A stretch of DNA of 64,000 bases from Muraenolepis orangiensis (GCA_027704905.1 CM051001.1:27253237-27317236); one strand, 5' to 3'. Shown: positions 32,606-44,880, counted from the first letter of the stretch. Made by a program: numbers and translations. Notes: a model not told the origin generated them from the letters alone.

Positions 32606-32830
32606 GCAGAAGGATTTAATGTGTTTTGTAGGTTAAGTTCATTTTGGTTAACAATATTGTAAAGACATGTGACACTAAGAGACGAAGTAGAAATAATATG
32701 GATGTATGTTGTTATTGTTTGATCTGTGATTTATTGTATTTCATGTGTGTGTTTCACAGTTCTCACGGTCTGGATTTGAATAAATCATAAAGAACGCATT
32801 GCTGTCATCATTGCATGAGAGGGAATTACA
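32391..32830 (+). mobile_element. LTR-like insert replacing the CETN4 copy 3 leader
   Basis: Sequence absent from copies 1 and 2. It starts TGAATCTCC, has a TATA-like GTATATAAGA at about 32393, an (ATT)n run at 32577-32606 and AATAAA near 32780, and ends GAATTACA directly before the CETN4 start codon. TG..CA ends plus promoter and polyA signals suggest a solo LTR or LTR fragment (BEL-like by general look only). No target-site duplication is visible, and 57 bp of the original leader is lost. Confidence 0.5.
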
Positions 32831-35800
32831 ATGGTACTTATTTATATTTTAATAACACATCTCGGCGCATTTATTTTCACATCGATCGGTTAATTGATCG
32901 GCAAACTCGGGGAGACGTTGAAAGACTTTGGTATAACTTGAGCTAGGCTAACTCAGCGAACTTGTATGACCGACCGCATAGTTAACATGTTTAATTTACC
33001 AGCAAAGTGTGGCACACGATTTTTATCGATGTTATGTAGAATTACCGAGATGTATCTTATCAATTACATTCGGGATCAGTGGGGCTCAACTGTAGCTCTG
33101 TGGAGGGTGAGCCGAGTGGACCCGAACCCGAGTCCTACCCGAGTCGACCGAACCCGAGTTGACCCGAACCCGAGTTGACCTGAGTTACTACCGTTATAAC
33201 CTTCCCCCCCCACCACCCTCTCCTCCTCCCACCACCACCCTCTCCCATCCTCTCCTCCTCCCCTCTCCCCTCTCCCCTCTCCCATCCTCTCCTCCTCCCA
33301 CCACCACCCTCTCCCATCCTCTCCTCCTCCTCCCACCACCACCCTCTCCCATCCTCTCCTCCTCCCACCACCACCCTCTCCCATCCTCTCCTCCTCCCAC
33401 CACCACCCTCTCCCATCCTCTCCTCCTCCCATCCTCTCCTCCTCCCACCACCACCCTCTCCTCCCACCACCACCCTCTCCCATCCTCTCCTCCTCCCACC
33501 ACCACCCTCTCCCATCCTCTCCTCCTCCCACCACCACCCTCTCCCACCCTCTCCTCCTCCCATCCTCTCCTCCTCCTACCACCACCCTCTCCCATCCTCT
33601 CCTCCTCCCATCCTCTCCTCCTCCCACCACCACCCTCTCCCATCCTCTCCTCCTCCCGCCACCACCCTCTCCCATCCTCTCCTCCTCCCATCCTCTCCTC
33701 CTCCCACCACCACCACCCTCTCCCACCCTCTCCTCCTCCCACCACCACCCTCTCCTCCTCCCACCACCACCACCCTCTCCCACCCTCTCCTCCTCCCACC
33801 ACCACCCTCTCCCACCCTCTCCTCCTCCCACCACCACCCTCTCCCACCAGGCTTCAGGCTACCGGAACCCCGCGGCGCCGGTCCAGAGGAAGAAGGCGGC
33901 GGCCCACAAGCAGCTCGACCTGACGGAGGAGCAGAAGCAGGAGGTGCGGGAGGCGTTCGACCTGTTCGACACGGACGGGACGGGGACCATCGACGTCAAG
34001 GAGCTCAAGGTAGCCTCCGAAATCCCTCCCTACTCACTATATAGTACACTACTATAGTATACAGTACTATACACATATATATAAACGATTTTAAATAAAG
34101 ATATTCCACATACTACACCTGCCAGGTCGCCATGCGGGCGCTCGGCTTCGAGCCTAAAAAGGAGGAGATCAAGAAGATGATCGCGGACGTCGACAAGGAA
34201 GGATCCGGAATGATTGACTTCAACGCCTTCCTCCGCATGATGACCCCAAAGATGGTAAGGGTTAAAGGTCACAGCATGATGACCCCTAAGATGGTAAGGG
34301 TTAAAGGTCACAGCATGATGACCCCCAAGATGGTAAGAGTTAAAGGTCACAGCATGATGACCCCCCCCCCCCCCCCCCCCCCCAATATGGTAAGGGTTAA
34401 AGGGCAACATTTTATTAATTCATTTAGCAGACGCTTTTGTCCCCAATAATTTGTTACAATAAGGTCATTCAACAGGTAAACAAGATAACTACTAGTCACC
34501 ATTATAATATATACATACATATACTTTAATAATATAATATATACATACATATACACATATATAATAACATCATATATAATACATTACATTACAATAAGGT
34601 CATTCAACAGGTAGACAAGAGAACTAATACCATAATACACCATAATAATATAATATATACATACATATACACATATATAATAACATCATATATAAAACAT
34701 AAATGTCCTTCAAGAGCAGAACCAGTGCTCAGATCAGGTAAAAGTGTCTCTAGATTTGACACACTAAGTCCATCCAACAGGACCATGACTAACCGTGGAG
34801 GTTAGGACTAACCCACTGAGCCAGTGTGATGTGGGCGGTTAAAGGGTGGCGGAGGTCAGGGGGATTACAGCAAAACACCAGTCACACTGTCAACAGACCA
34901 CAGGTGTTTGAGCCCGTTGTCTCTGGGAGAAATAAGGGTCAGGGAGAGCCAGCGTCAGCTCTGTGGTTTCAGCCAAAACAGGGAACCGGCTTACGTCTCA
35001 TTAGTGGGTCTGTACAATGTCGGCAAAATGCAGAGAACTCTGGAAATTGTGGAAATGCAGGGAACCGCATGGCTGCTCTATCGGTTCTCACGCTTCGGTC
35101 CATCCTCCACAGAGCGAGAAGGATTTCACGGAGGAGATCCTCAAGGCGTTCCGGCTGTTTGACGACAACTGTACCGGTAGGATCTCCTTCAAGAACCTGA
35201 AGAGAGTCGCCAAGGAGCTGGGGGAGAACCTCACCGATGAAGAGCTACAGGTGAGAACCTCACCGATGAAGAGCCACAGGTGAGAACCTCACCGATGAAG
35301 AGCCACAGGTGAGAACCTCACCGATGAAGAGCTACGGGTGAGAACCTCACAGATGAGATGAAGAGCGACAGGTGCGAACCTCGCTGATGAAGAGCTCTGG
35401 GTGAACGGGACAGGAAGACAGACAGACAGACAAACCTCTGTCAGTGATGTTGATGTTTATGGAGCCACATCTGAAGTGAATCATTAACATTGTCATTACA
35501 CTTTCATACTTTGACACATTACAGTTACTGCATGGTTCTGTACTGTTCTGCACTGTATTCATGATGCTGCTGCACTACTGGCACTTTAAACTTCTTTTTA
35601 AATGCTTTTTGCACCATTTCAACACATGTACATATCATCCATCAGTCACTTTATTCTTCTTGTTATGTTCATTTTTTAATTGTGTATAGTATTTTTGATA
35701 GTATTGTGTTTTAGAAATGCATACCAGGAGAGGGAATGGGGAGTAAGCATTCCATTGTACTTGTTGCATGTGGCAAAGACAATTCTTGGATCTTGAATCT

Positions 35801-35934
35801 TGAACGTTTGTGTTTGTGATTGTGATTTGTTGCGGCGGTTCCAGGAGATGATCGACGAGGGGGACCGGGACGGAGACGGAGAGGTGAACGAACAGGAGTT
35901 CCTGAGGATCATGAAGAAGACCAGTCAATACTGA
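32831..35934 (+). CDS. CETN4: Centrin (CETN4-like), copy 3, complete coding
   Basis: Met-only exon 1 (32831-32833), then 33851-34009, 34126-34254, 35113-35250 and 35845-35934. All splice sites are preserved, giving 172 aa. It differs from copy 1 at four residues that I can see: D to N at loop position 3 of EF-hand 3 (DDDCTG becomes DDNCTG), A to G just before EF-hand 4 (DEGDRDGDG), H to Q in NEQEF, and L to Q near the end (KKTSQY). A polyA signal lies at 36036-36041. The upstream leader is replaced by LTR-like DNA, so its expression may differ from copy 1. The repeated splice donors after exons 3 and 4 are also present. An assembly duplication cannot be excluded. Confidence 0.88.
33205..33850. 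repeat. G-poor pyrimidine minisatellite, CETN4 intron 1 (copy 3)
   Basis: Same family as 26262-27180 but shorter (about 645 bp). A single G interrupts it at about 33658. It runs into the exon 2 acceptor. Confidence 0.95.
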
Positions 35935-36162
35935 CGCCCACCCGGGACTTCTTGAGCCTTTCTCCGTGTCCTTGTAAATACATTGTAAAATACTTTTCAC
36001 CTTTTTTTGTATTTCTTTTTATAATTATTAACATGAATAAAAATGTTTTTGGAGGTTGGACCTTGTGTCTTCTACTGGGTACTTCACTTGTCTGGGTCTG
36101 CTTACTCAACACTCACCACGGGTTTGACTGTGGTTTCCGAGGTCTTCCCCCCCGCTGGTCGA

Positions 36163-36195
<33 letters not shown>

Positions 36196-36263
36196 GGTCC
36201 ACAACTCTCCCCGAGAACGTGTGTCACCCGTCAGCGTGGATGAGTAAGGTGGTAAGAGGGAAC

Positions 36264-36500
36264 GTGTGGTGGCCACTTGTCCATCGGGGAGAGACCCCCT
36301 GGTCTAACTGACTGCTCAGACCGGGGGGGGAAGAACCTCTACGAAACAAACCTGAAGGAACAGGATATCGTCATGATGTCATTTTCCATCTGAGGACACG
36401 TGTGTGAAAGCTGTGATGCGACGACAGCAAAAGGAACATGGGCCGGAAAATAGAAAGTTGTGCTGATGAAATGTGATCGCGTTACGGGAAGTGCTGCCGC
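36264..36500. other. Flank of the duplication, nothing recognised
   Basis: First unduplicated sequence beyond copy 3. No coding or repeat identity seen. Confidence 0.4.
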
Positions 36501-36504
36501 CCAC

Positions 36505-36795
36505 GCAATAATAGATATATTTATTGTAGATATATATGCATATATCAATTTTTATTACTATGAATATCTAGAATATAGAAAGATATACAGTATATATATC
36601 TATATTATATATAGATTATATTATATATATATATAGATGATATAGCTTATATCACCTATATTATATATAGATATATATATATAATATAGATAGATCGATC
36701 TATCTATAGATATATAATATATCTATATAGATATATTATATATCTATATAGATATAAAGTATATATATACAGTATATATCTATCATTTAGATATA
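36505..36795. repeat. TA/TATC-rich palindromic repeat
   Basis: AT-rich sequence dominated by ATATAT and TAGATA/TATCTA motifs, including ATAGATAGATCGATCTATCT at about 36688. Highly self-complementary. Confidence 0.8.
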
Positions 36796-37040
36796 TAATA
36801 GTAATGATTGATTCAATATTAAAGATGTTTAATTGTCATTTGCAACAAGTACAATTGAATGCTTTCTCCCCATTCCTTCACGCAGTATGAATTTTCTAAA
36901 ACACTATACTACAAAATAAATACACCACAATGAACAATAAAGTGACTGATGGATAATATGTACAAAAAAATGAATAAAAGCATTTTAAAGTGCCAGTAGT
37001 GCATCAGTGCAGTTACTGTAATGAGTCCAGAAAAAGTATG
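36795..37040 (-). mobile_element. LINE 3' UTR fragment (minus)
   Basis: Reverse-strand relative of 28850-29135: contains the complement of GGGAATGGGGAGTAAGCATT-like sequence and of the CACTACTGGCACTTT segment. Confidence 0.6.
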
Positions 37041-37299
37041 ATAGTGTAATGTTTATGACAATTTTATGATAGTGGCTGTAGAGGCTAAGCCGACGCTTTA
37101 AACCTCTGAGGATCCGCTATCTCGGCTGTATTGACGCACACCAAGTTTGTCAGGTGAATAATAGTCCGATACAATTGGTCCAGTTGGAATACAGTCCATT
37201 TATTTCCTTTTACCGGTGTCCATTTAACTTACTTCATTTTCTCATTCGCCATACATTATATTACAGTACAAACAATACCTTTCCACGAATGTTTGTAAT

Positions 37300-37380
37300 C
37301 CTGTGTGTGTGTGTGTGCTCCGTGTGTGTGTGTGCTCCGTGTGTGCGTGTGTGCTCCGTGTGTGTGTGTGTGTGTGCTCC

Positions 37381-37414
<34 letters not shown>

Positions 37415-37416
37415 GC

Positions 37417-37450
<34 letters not shown>

Positions 37451-37451
37451 C

Positions 37452-37485
<34 letters not shown>

Positions 37486-37487
37486 GC
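37300..37487. repeat. Compound (GT)n microsatellite with CTCC interruptions
   Basis: Runs of GT separated by regularly recurring TGCTCCGT, giving a higher-order repeat. Cys/Val and His/Thr frames are artefacts. Confidence 0.95.
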
Positions 37488-39184
37488 CTTCCGGCGGAAC
37501 CTCTCACCACAAACATATGGTTCCTACCTTTTTAGCCACAGTGTTAGTTCTTCAGGCTGTACCTGACGTCCTGTAGTGTTGCAGATGTAGTCATGATTTC
37601 CATACATTTTTGGTATTCCCTTGACATGTCTTTTTCCTCTGAGGACTTTTCATTAAAGTCATGATTATACTGACTGTTAAGCATGAGCTCCAATTTGGAA
37701 ATAGAAATCCTATTCACCACAACAGAAGAAAGCTCCATGTCAACATCACTGCTTCCATGTAAAGAACCATCGCTGACCCATCCCAGCCCTGCTCTTATAG
37801 AGCAGGGCTGTCCAACTCATGTTCACCCCGGGCCACATCAGCATTATGGTTGACCTAAAAGGGCCAGTTGTAACTGTAAGACTGTAATATATATATACAT
37901 ATAACTAATCCTTAACATATTAAATAACTGTCACTGCATTTGATTATTATTTATTGAAATGTACAAATATTGTACATACATTAACATAAAGCAAGCACAT
38001 GACACATACGCCTGTAAACACATACGCCTGTAAACACACTGAATACATTGCTACACATACAAATTAGTATATGTAATTAACTCAAAATAACAATAAGGGT
38101 TGTCTCAGTTCACAACTATACTGGTCAAGTTCCGGGTGAAGTTGATGAGGTGATGCTGCTTGCCTTGAACACACCAAGTAGATCCCTAGGACACCATATC
38201 ACACACCATCCTCATCATGATCATGTTCTGAAAATAACAAAACACAAAACAAAATGCAAGCACAATCATTAAATTGCACACATAACTGTGCTTATTCATG
38301 GTTGAAATACACTTTATTATACTTTTAATTCAGGTTTTTAAAAATGCTTACCTATTTGTTTTCTGGCCGGATGCCTGACACCGTTTTCCCGTGGTCAGTC
38401 CGTCAATGTCTGGCTTCAGGTCTTGTGCTGTAGCAATCCATAGAACAGCGTGGAGCTTGTCATCGGTGATGTGTGATCTGTGCTTGGTCTTGTTTAGATT
38501 CATTATTGAAAACATCTGTTTGCACAGGTAGGTGCTCCCAAACATGGACAGAACACGGGCAGCATGAAGTCGGAGCTGTGGCATCAAAGCGGGGGGGGAG
38601 GAGACCGTAAAATTCCTCGATTGCAGCATCCTGGAACTTTGCTCTCAGGCCGCTGTTGCTTTGAAGCTCTATTAACTCCATCTGAAGGAGATGGGGCGCA
38701 CTGTCGACGTCGGCGGTGAAAGGATTGGCAAAGATGGAAAAGCCTGAGTGCTGTGTTCTAAAGTCAGAGAAGCGCCGATCAAATTCATTCATTAACCGGT
38801 TCACTTTGGTAGCTAACCGAGCGCATGAAAAAGCACCACAAACTGAGGCTGAGATGCTCTGACAGGCAGGAAAGTGGGCAAGATTGTCCTGTTCCAGTTG
38901 GGACTTCCATAGCTGCAGTTTACGCTGGAAAGCTGTGATCATGTCAGACATCTGCGTGATGACTTGTTCGCGTCCCTGCAGCCTCTGATCCAGTTGTGCG
39001 AGATGCCCGTTGTGTCACACAACATACCAAAATCACACAGCCAGTTTGGATCTGAGACTTCAGGCAAGGGGTTTCCTTTACTTTGCATGAAAAGAGCAAT
39101 TTCTTTCCTAAGCTCAAAAAATCTTTGAGGACTGCACTTCTACTCAGGACTCAGCCACCTTATTTCTGTATGGTACGGCACATC

Positions 39185-39685
39185 TCCATGCTCCGAGCCC
39201 CCCTCCATGCTCCGAGCCCCCCTCCATGCTCCGAGCCCACCTCCATGCTCCGAGCCCACCTCCATGCTCCGAGCCCCCCTCCATGCTCCGAGCCCCCCTC
39301 CATGCTCCGAGCCCACCTCCATGCTCCGAGCCCCCCTCCATGCTCCGAGCCCACCTCCATGCTCCGAGCCCCCCTCCATGCTCCGAGCCCACCTCCATGC
39401 TCCGAGCCCCCCTCCATGCTCCGAGCCCCCCTCCATGCTCCAAGCCCATCTCCATGCTCCGAGCCCCCCTCCATGCTCCGAGCCCACCTCCATGCTCCGA
39501 GCCCACCTCCATGCTCCGAGCCCCCCTCCATGCTCCGAGCCCCCCTCCATGCTCCGAGCCCCCCTCCATGCTCCGAGCCCCCCTCCATGCTCCGAGCCCC
39601 CCTCCATGCTCCGAGCCCACCTCCATGCTCCGAGCCCCCCTCCATGCTCCGAGCCCCCCTCCATGCTCCGAGCCCACCTCCTTCA
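39185..39685. repeat. 19-bp minisatellite inside the hAT transposase
   Basis: About 26 units of CTCCATGCTCCGAGCCCCC/CAC. On the minus strand the unit codes GSEHGG-type sequence, matching the transposase residues (VGSEHGD) at its edges. Confidence 0.95.
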
Positions 39686-40234
39686 AAACCAGCTGGAACT
39701 GGCGGTGATTCAGGCCGTGCGCCCGAATGAAGTTCACTGTTTTCATGACCGTGGTCATTATATCATTCAGTTCCAGAACCTTTCCACACAGATCTTCTTG
39801 GTGAATAATGCAATGATAAGTTATCAGAGGTGTGCGGCAGTTACTTTCTTGCATTTTCTCCTTCACTAGTCCAACCAAGCCTCTTTTTCCCCCCACACAT
39901 CGCAGGTGCGCCAGCGGTAGTTAACCCCGCCAACCTTTCCCAGGGTCATTTAGTTTTACTCACAGACTTCTCAACCGCATCAAAAATGTCCCTCGTCGTC
40001 GTCGCCCATGCATGGCAGCTACATCCAAGAGCTCCTCACTGACAGGGAAGTCTGCCTTCACGCCTCTTATAAAAATGGATAGATGCGCTGTATCCGTGTT
40101 GTCTGTACTTTCATCAACAGCTAATGAAAAAGCCAGGTAACTGCATGTCTCTTCGGCCAGCTGTGTTGTCAGATTGCCTGCTGGTTCCTTAACTCGGTCT
40201 GCAATGGTGTTTCTTGACAAACTGACATTGCTAA

Positions 40235-40428
40235 TGTGGTGTTATTGTTAATTGGTGTGCGTTTATACAAGACACAGTACAGGCCACCGCAGTGACGTCA
40301 CGGCCGGATACGCTAGAGCAGGCTAGGCTAGGAGCGGAGCGAGACGGCTGTATGTGGAGCTAGCGAATAAAAGACACTTACAATCAAACACAGAGGACTC
40401 ACGTGTGTGCTTGTGAAATAACACGACA
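40235..40428 (+). repeat. 5' LTR of the gypsy element
   Basis: TG...CA ends. Contains GTGACGTCACGGCCGG (a CRE-like TGACGTCA) and GCGAATAAAAGACACTTACA with a polyA-type AATAAA. Confidence 0.88.
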
Positions 40429-40559
40429 TGGTGTCAGAAGTCCTGTTAATGAAGTGTTAAAAGTTAGTCGGACAATAAGTGTCATTTGGAGCTGGTTGAC
40501 GGCGGAGAAGGGAGGACGAACGGAATAATGGACGAACGGATAATGCTAATGCAGGAGCA

Positions 40560-41985
40560 GCTGCAGCCCAGAGAGCGGCGCAAGGCTCAAGTGCTACGTT
40601 CAGCATCCAGCCTCCCGAGTCCTTTGACTTTTCAAAGCCGCAAGAGCCAAGGGCCAAATGGATACACAGGTTTGAACGATTCCGTCTGGCAAGTAACCTG
40701 AATGCTAGCTCTGAAGAGAATCAGTCAACACGCTAATATATTGCATGGGAGATGAGGCGGATGATATTTTACGTGGACTAAATCTGACAGACGATCTAGG
40801 ACGTACTTACCAAGGAGTGTGCGATGGATTACAGGGTTTCTTCGTAGTTGAGAAAAAGGTAATCTACGAGCGTGCCAAATTTAACATGCGCAAGCAGGGA
40901 GAATGTGAAACAGCGGACTCATTTGTGACGGCACTGTATGCGCTGGTGGAGCATTGTACATACGGAGTGCTACATGATGAGCTTATTCACGACAGGCTTG
41001 TCGTCGGACCGATGGATAAGCGGCTGTCCGAACGCATGCAACTGGACCCGGACTTGACCCTGGAAAAGGCAATAAACATGGCGAGGCAGAGTGAAGAGGT
41101 GAACCAACAGCAATCTTCTTTGCGAGGGGACACCGGGACAGAGGCAAGTGATGCTACATCTGTGGACAGAGTGTTTAAGAGCAGTAGCAGGGAACATGCT
41201 AGAAACAAACCTCAACAGGCTAACGGCCACACAGTGCCCTGCCATTGAAGTGAAATGTCATTCATGTGGGAAGATGGGACATTACAAGTGTGTAAGTCAT
41301 CCAAATCTGTACACGAGGTTGAAGAGGACTATTCCTGCTCCTGTGAAGAAGACGAGGACCGTATGTTCTTAGGCAGCATCACAGCTGATGGTGAGCCATG
41401 GATGGTCAGCATAGATATCGGCATGACAGACATGTGCCATTCAAAATAGACCCCGGTGCTGATGTTACAGTGATGCCTCACACTGTATTCCAAGAGATTT
41501 ACAGAGACAAAAATCCACCTACCCTCCGGAAGTCAACTAAGCCACTGATGGGACCTGGGAGGAGTCCACTAGATGTTGTGGGCGTCTCCACGCTGTTGCT
41601 GAGGAGGGGGAGAAAGAGGTGTTGGAGGATGTGTACGTCACTCGACACCTGCACACAGCGTTGCTGGGAAGGCCTGCTATTGGTAAGATGGAGCTTGTGG
41701 CACGTCTAGACAGTATCACAATGGAGACGCTCAAGAAAACCTACCCGAAGATATGCAGTGGTCTAGGTGAGATGAGACAGCCGTATGCAATCAGGCTGAA
41801 ACCTGGGGCCCAACCGTTCTCGCTGAAGACGCCCAGAAGGATTCCATTGCCACTGATGGCCATAGTCAAGAAAGAACTGTCCCGCATGGAAAGCCTCGGG
41901 GTGATCAGCCGGATCGAAGAGCCAACTGACTGGTGTGCCGGCATTGTGGTGGTTCCCAAGAAGACAGGTGCTGTACGCATATGTC
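40560..41985 (+). pseudogene. Gypsy gag-protease-RT remnant
   Basis: Gag from about 40560 with frameshifts: CMGDEADDILRGLNLTDDLG, YERAKFNMRKQGE and LTLEKAINMARQSEEV. A CX2C knuckle start (CHSCGKMGHYKC) at 41260-41290. Protease-like IDPGADVTVMP at 41450. RT start LKPGAQPFSLKTPRRIPLPL and RIEEPTDWCAGIVVVPKKTG, ending abruptly at 41983 where the LINE tail begins. Several frames, so inactive. Confidence 0.85.
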
Positions 41986-42208
41986 AAGTCAAGTCAAGTT
42001 TATTGTCACATCAAAGTTAAGCAATGGGTGAAAATCTTATGTGCAATACCCGACGACACCCCGAAGTAAAAAGTACAAACTGTATAAAGTTAAATATATA
42101 AAAATATAAAAGTGCATATATAAAATGCAATATATTAGGACAAAAAAAGAGCAATATATATATATATAAATCAATGTAATAAAATATACATAGTTATATG
42201 CTATACCC

Positions 42209-44121
42209 AGGGGTGCCCAACCTTTTTTGAACCAAGAGATACTTTTAAAGTTGCCAGTCTGCCGAGATCTACCAGTCCAAATAGAGAGGCGTAGCCATTA
42301 CTGACAGCCTACCTGCATGTTTCACTGTGAGGGGAGGGTGGAACATACACACCAGAAGTAAACAAAGACGTGCAACGGGAAAGTGTTCCCACGGGAAACA
42401 AAACTTAAAATATTAAATGAAACAATGTCATCTCTTAAAATTCAGAACTTTATTATGAATTAAACATTCACAAACGTATAATTATGTATTCACATGTTTA
42501 ACTCTGTTACATATGCACGCAACGAACAGAAGAGCATACCAGATGTATTTTCTACCTTAGTGGGACCTCTGGCACTGGGAGGAGGCCACTAGCTTCTCGT
42601 AGTCAGGGCAGTAGGAGCTGGTTACAAGCCGTATGCAGGCCACAAGGTGGTCATCGGTCATCGTAGATCTGTACTTGGATTTGATGATCTTCATGTGAGA
42701 GAATGCAGACTCACACAAATAGGTGGACCCAAAAAGTGCTGTCAAGTTCAAGGCACATCTTCTGAGGTTGGGATACTTTTGTTCCAAGAGCAGGTTCCAG
42801 AACGGTCCACTGGTGCCAGGTGTTGTGCTGGATTTGATGTCAATATCATTTGAGAGTGTGAGAATCTCATTCTCAACAGCAGAGTTATCCAGGTCGAACA
42901 GTGAATATACTTTGGAGACGATCTCATCCACATCAATACTTCCACCAAATGGAAAACACAGATAGCTGGCAATGGGTTCAATGGATGAAAAGTCAGTAAA
43001 ACGGCGCTCAAATTCTGTCAAGATGCTCTGAACTTGCTCTTCATACCGTGTACTGTCAAGCTGCTTGACGTTGAAGTTCGGCCTGCATGTGAGGAAAGTT
43101 GCGCAGGTCACAGCGCTGCAGCCTACTGAACAGCAGTTTTAGCTTGCTTTTAAATGTGTTCACTGAACTGATCATGTTAATTACATTTTTATCCTTACCC
43201 TGCAGCTCTGAATTAAGCTCATTGAGCAGGCCAGTGAGATCTGAGAGGCAACAGCTCAGTGAATCTCACCAAAAAAGTTCCTCTGCTTAGCCATCTAACA
43301 TGTGCATGCAGCAGCAGGTCTGTGTGCTCTGCACCTGTCTCCTCCACGTGAGCACGGAACAACCTCCTCTGTAGACTCCTGGCCCCAACAGAGCATACAA
43401 TCTTCATTGCAACATACATCACTTCTTTCATATTTAAAGTCTTCCCACACAGTGCTTGCTGGTGAATGATACAATGATAATTAAGGATGATAATTAAGGA
43501 TGCTCGGGAAAGATTCACCTTGTTTGCACAGTGCTATGAAACCTTTGGTGTGGCCCACCATCGCTGGAGCCCCATCAGTTGTAATGGAGATGAGTTTAAA
43601 GAGGGGCAGTTGGCTCTTCTTAACAAAATCTATTTTTATCTTTATCTAATATCTATTTTAATGCGGCCCGCCCAATATTGGTATAAATGAGCCAGGGTTC
43701 CCGTGCTGATCTTAAAAGCCTTAAAGTCTAAAATCCAATGATCCAATTTTTATTTATGTTAAATGTTTTGAGATTAATCAAGCTCGCGAGGTAAACCCCC
43801 CCACTGTCCACACGCCGCACGCGCTGCGAAAAGTCCCGCCCTCCCTGGTCGTCGCAGCTGCGCGTGGACGTTGCCCCGCGCGCGCGGGAGAGTGAGATTT
43901 AAAAAACCCTCAGCCCTACATTAATCAAGACGGAACCAAACAATGCCCCCCGGCCCGGCTGTCACGTTGATACATCATTGTGGCCCCTGAGCCAAAAAGG
44001 GCCACCCCTGTTATAGGACATTAACGATAAAACAGAATATTGTTGTTCTATTTTTAGACATCTTGCGATCGACTGGGAATCTCCCCGCGATCAACCAAGC
44101 GTTGTTGGTTGGGCACCCCTG
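42209..44121 (-). mobile_element. Second hAT transposon (layer 5, innermost)
   Basis: Terminal inverted repeats CAGGGGTGCCCAACC (42208) and GGTTGGGCACCCCTG (44121). Flanks CTATACCC (42201-42208) and CTATACAC (44122-44129) match at 7 of 8 positions. The related LINE copy at 59035 shows the uninterrupted target. Confidence 0.9.
42557..43518 (-). pseudogene. hAT transposase fragment of the innermost element
   Basis: Two frames: 43518-43219 with YHCIIHQQALCGKTLNMKEV and HVRWLSRGTFLVRF, and 43111-42557 with ILTEFERRFTDF and ALFGSTYLCESAFSHMKIIK followed by SKYRSTMTDDHL (hATC dimerisation domain). The N-terminal DNA-binding part is missing and the frame is broken between the pieces. The remaining 43600-44100 is a non-coding terminal region. 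Confidence 0.82.
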
Positions 44122-44531
44122 CTATACACCCTTGTTCAGCAGCCTGATGGCCTGACTGTGGAAGCTGTCTCTAAGTCTATTTGTGCGGCACTTGATACTG
44201 CGGTATCGCCTGCCTGACGGTAAAAATGAGTACAGTTCGTGGCTGGGGTGGGCATTGTCTTTTATGATTCGTTTGGCCTTGGCCACGCACCGCTGGTTGT
44301 ATATATCCAGGAGGGAGGGGAGCTCACCTCCAACGATATACTGGGCCGTCCGCACCACCCTTTGCAGCGCTCTGCGCTCGAGTGTGGTGCAGTTCCCGTA
44401 CCAGGCGGTGATACACCCTGTAAGAACACTCTCCATGGTGCCGGTATAGAATGTTCTCAGGATGCGGGGGCCCATGCTGAATTTTCTCAGACGCGTGGAG
44501 ATCGCTCTGCTGACTCCCACAAAATCAACAG

Positions 44532-44880
44532 ATGTCATCCACCACCTCAATTTGCACGGCACAGTATCCCGGAAGAATGGCATTTGCAGCGTCCTACGGG
44601 TTTCACTATGTCACAAGCAGCCCGAGATATCCGCGAAGTAATGGGGAAGCAGAACGTGCGGTCAACACAGTAAAAGGTCATCTGAAGAAAGCAGCTGACC
44701 AATACCGGGCACTGCTAGCATACAGGGCCACCCCGTTGCATAACGGATACAGTCCAGCTCAACTTCTGATGGGTAGGAGACTCCGCACGACAGTGCCAAC
44801 GCTTCCTGCTCTACTGGTCCCTGCTCTTCCTAACAGTGAGATGGTTGTCCTGAAAGAAGAGAAAAAGAGAATGAGAGATG
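44532..44880 (+). pseudogene. Gypsy integrase fragment
   Basis: Reads FAASYGFHYVTSSPRYPRSN followed by GEAERAVNTVK, the end of the integrase catalytic core including the conserved glutamate in the GEAER motif, then YRATPLHNGYSPAQLLMGRR. The upstream DD part is absent. Confidence 0.85.

Larger units (their letters stand above)
31060..36263. repeat. Segmental duplication, copy 3
   Basis: Matches copy 1 from 24413 to 29592, with a 57-bp deletion replaced by about 440 bp before CETN4 exon 1 and with small indels. It ends at GGGAAC 36263, followed by unduplicated flank. The entry junction is the same as in copy 2, so one duplication breakpoint was later re-duplicated. Confidence 0.9.
41983..44545 (-). 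mobile_element. L2-like LINE, 5'-truncated (layer 4)
   Basis: Minus-strand ORF2 C-terminus (44540-44122): RILRTFYTGTMESVLTGCIT, RALQRVVRTAQYIVGG, then RDSFHSQAIRLLNKGV and stop. The 3' UTR, interrupted by hAT layer 5, ends with repeated ACTTGACTTGAC at 41983. A related empty-site copy of this 3' end lies at 58790-59085. Confidence 0.85.

Noticed and set aside
38348..38951. Host gene of the GTF2IRD2 family
   Set aside because: The sequence resembles that family because the family itself derives from hAT transposases; here terminal repeats and an 8-bp duplication show an ordinary transposon.
39185..39685. Regularly spaced short repeats resembling a CRISPR array
   Set aside because: Head-to-tail 19-bp units without unique spacers, in a vertebrate genome and inside a transposase.
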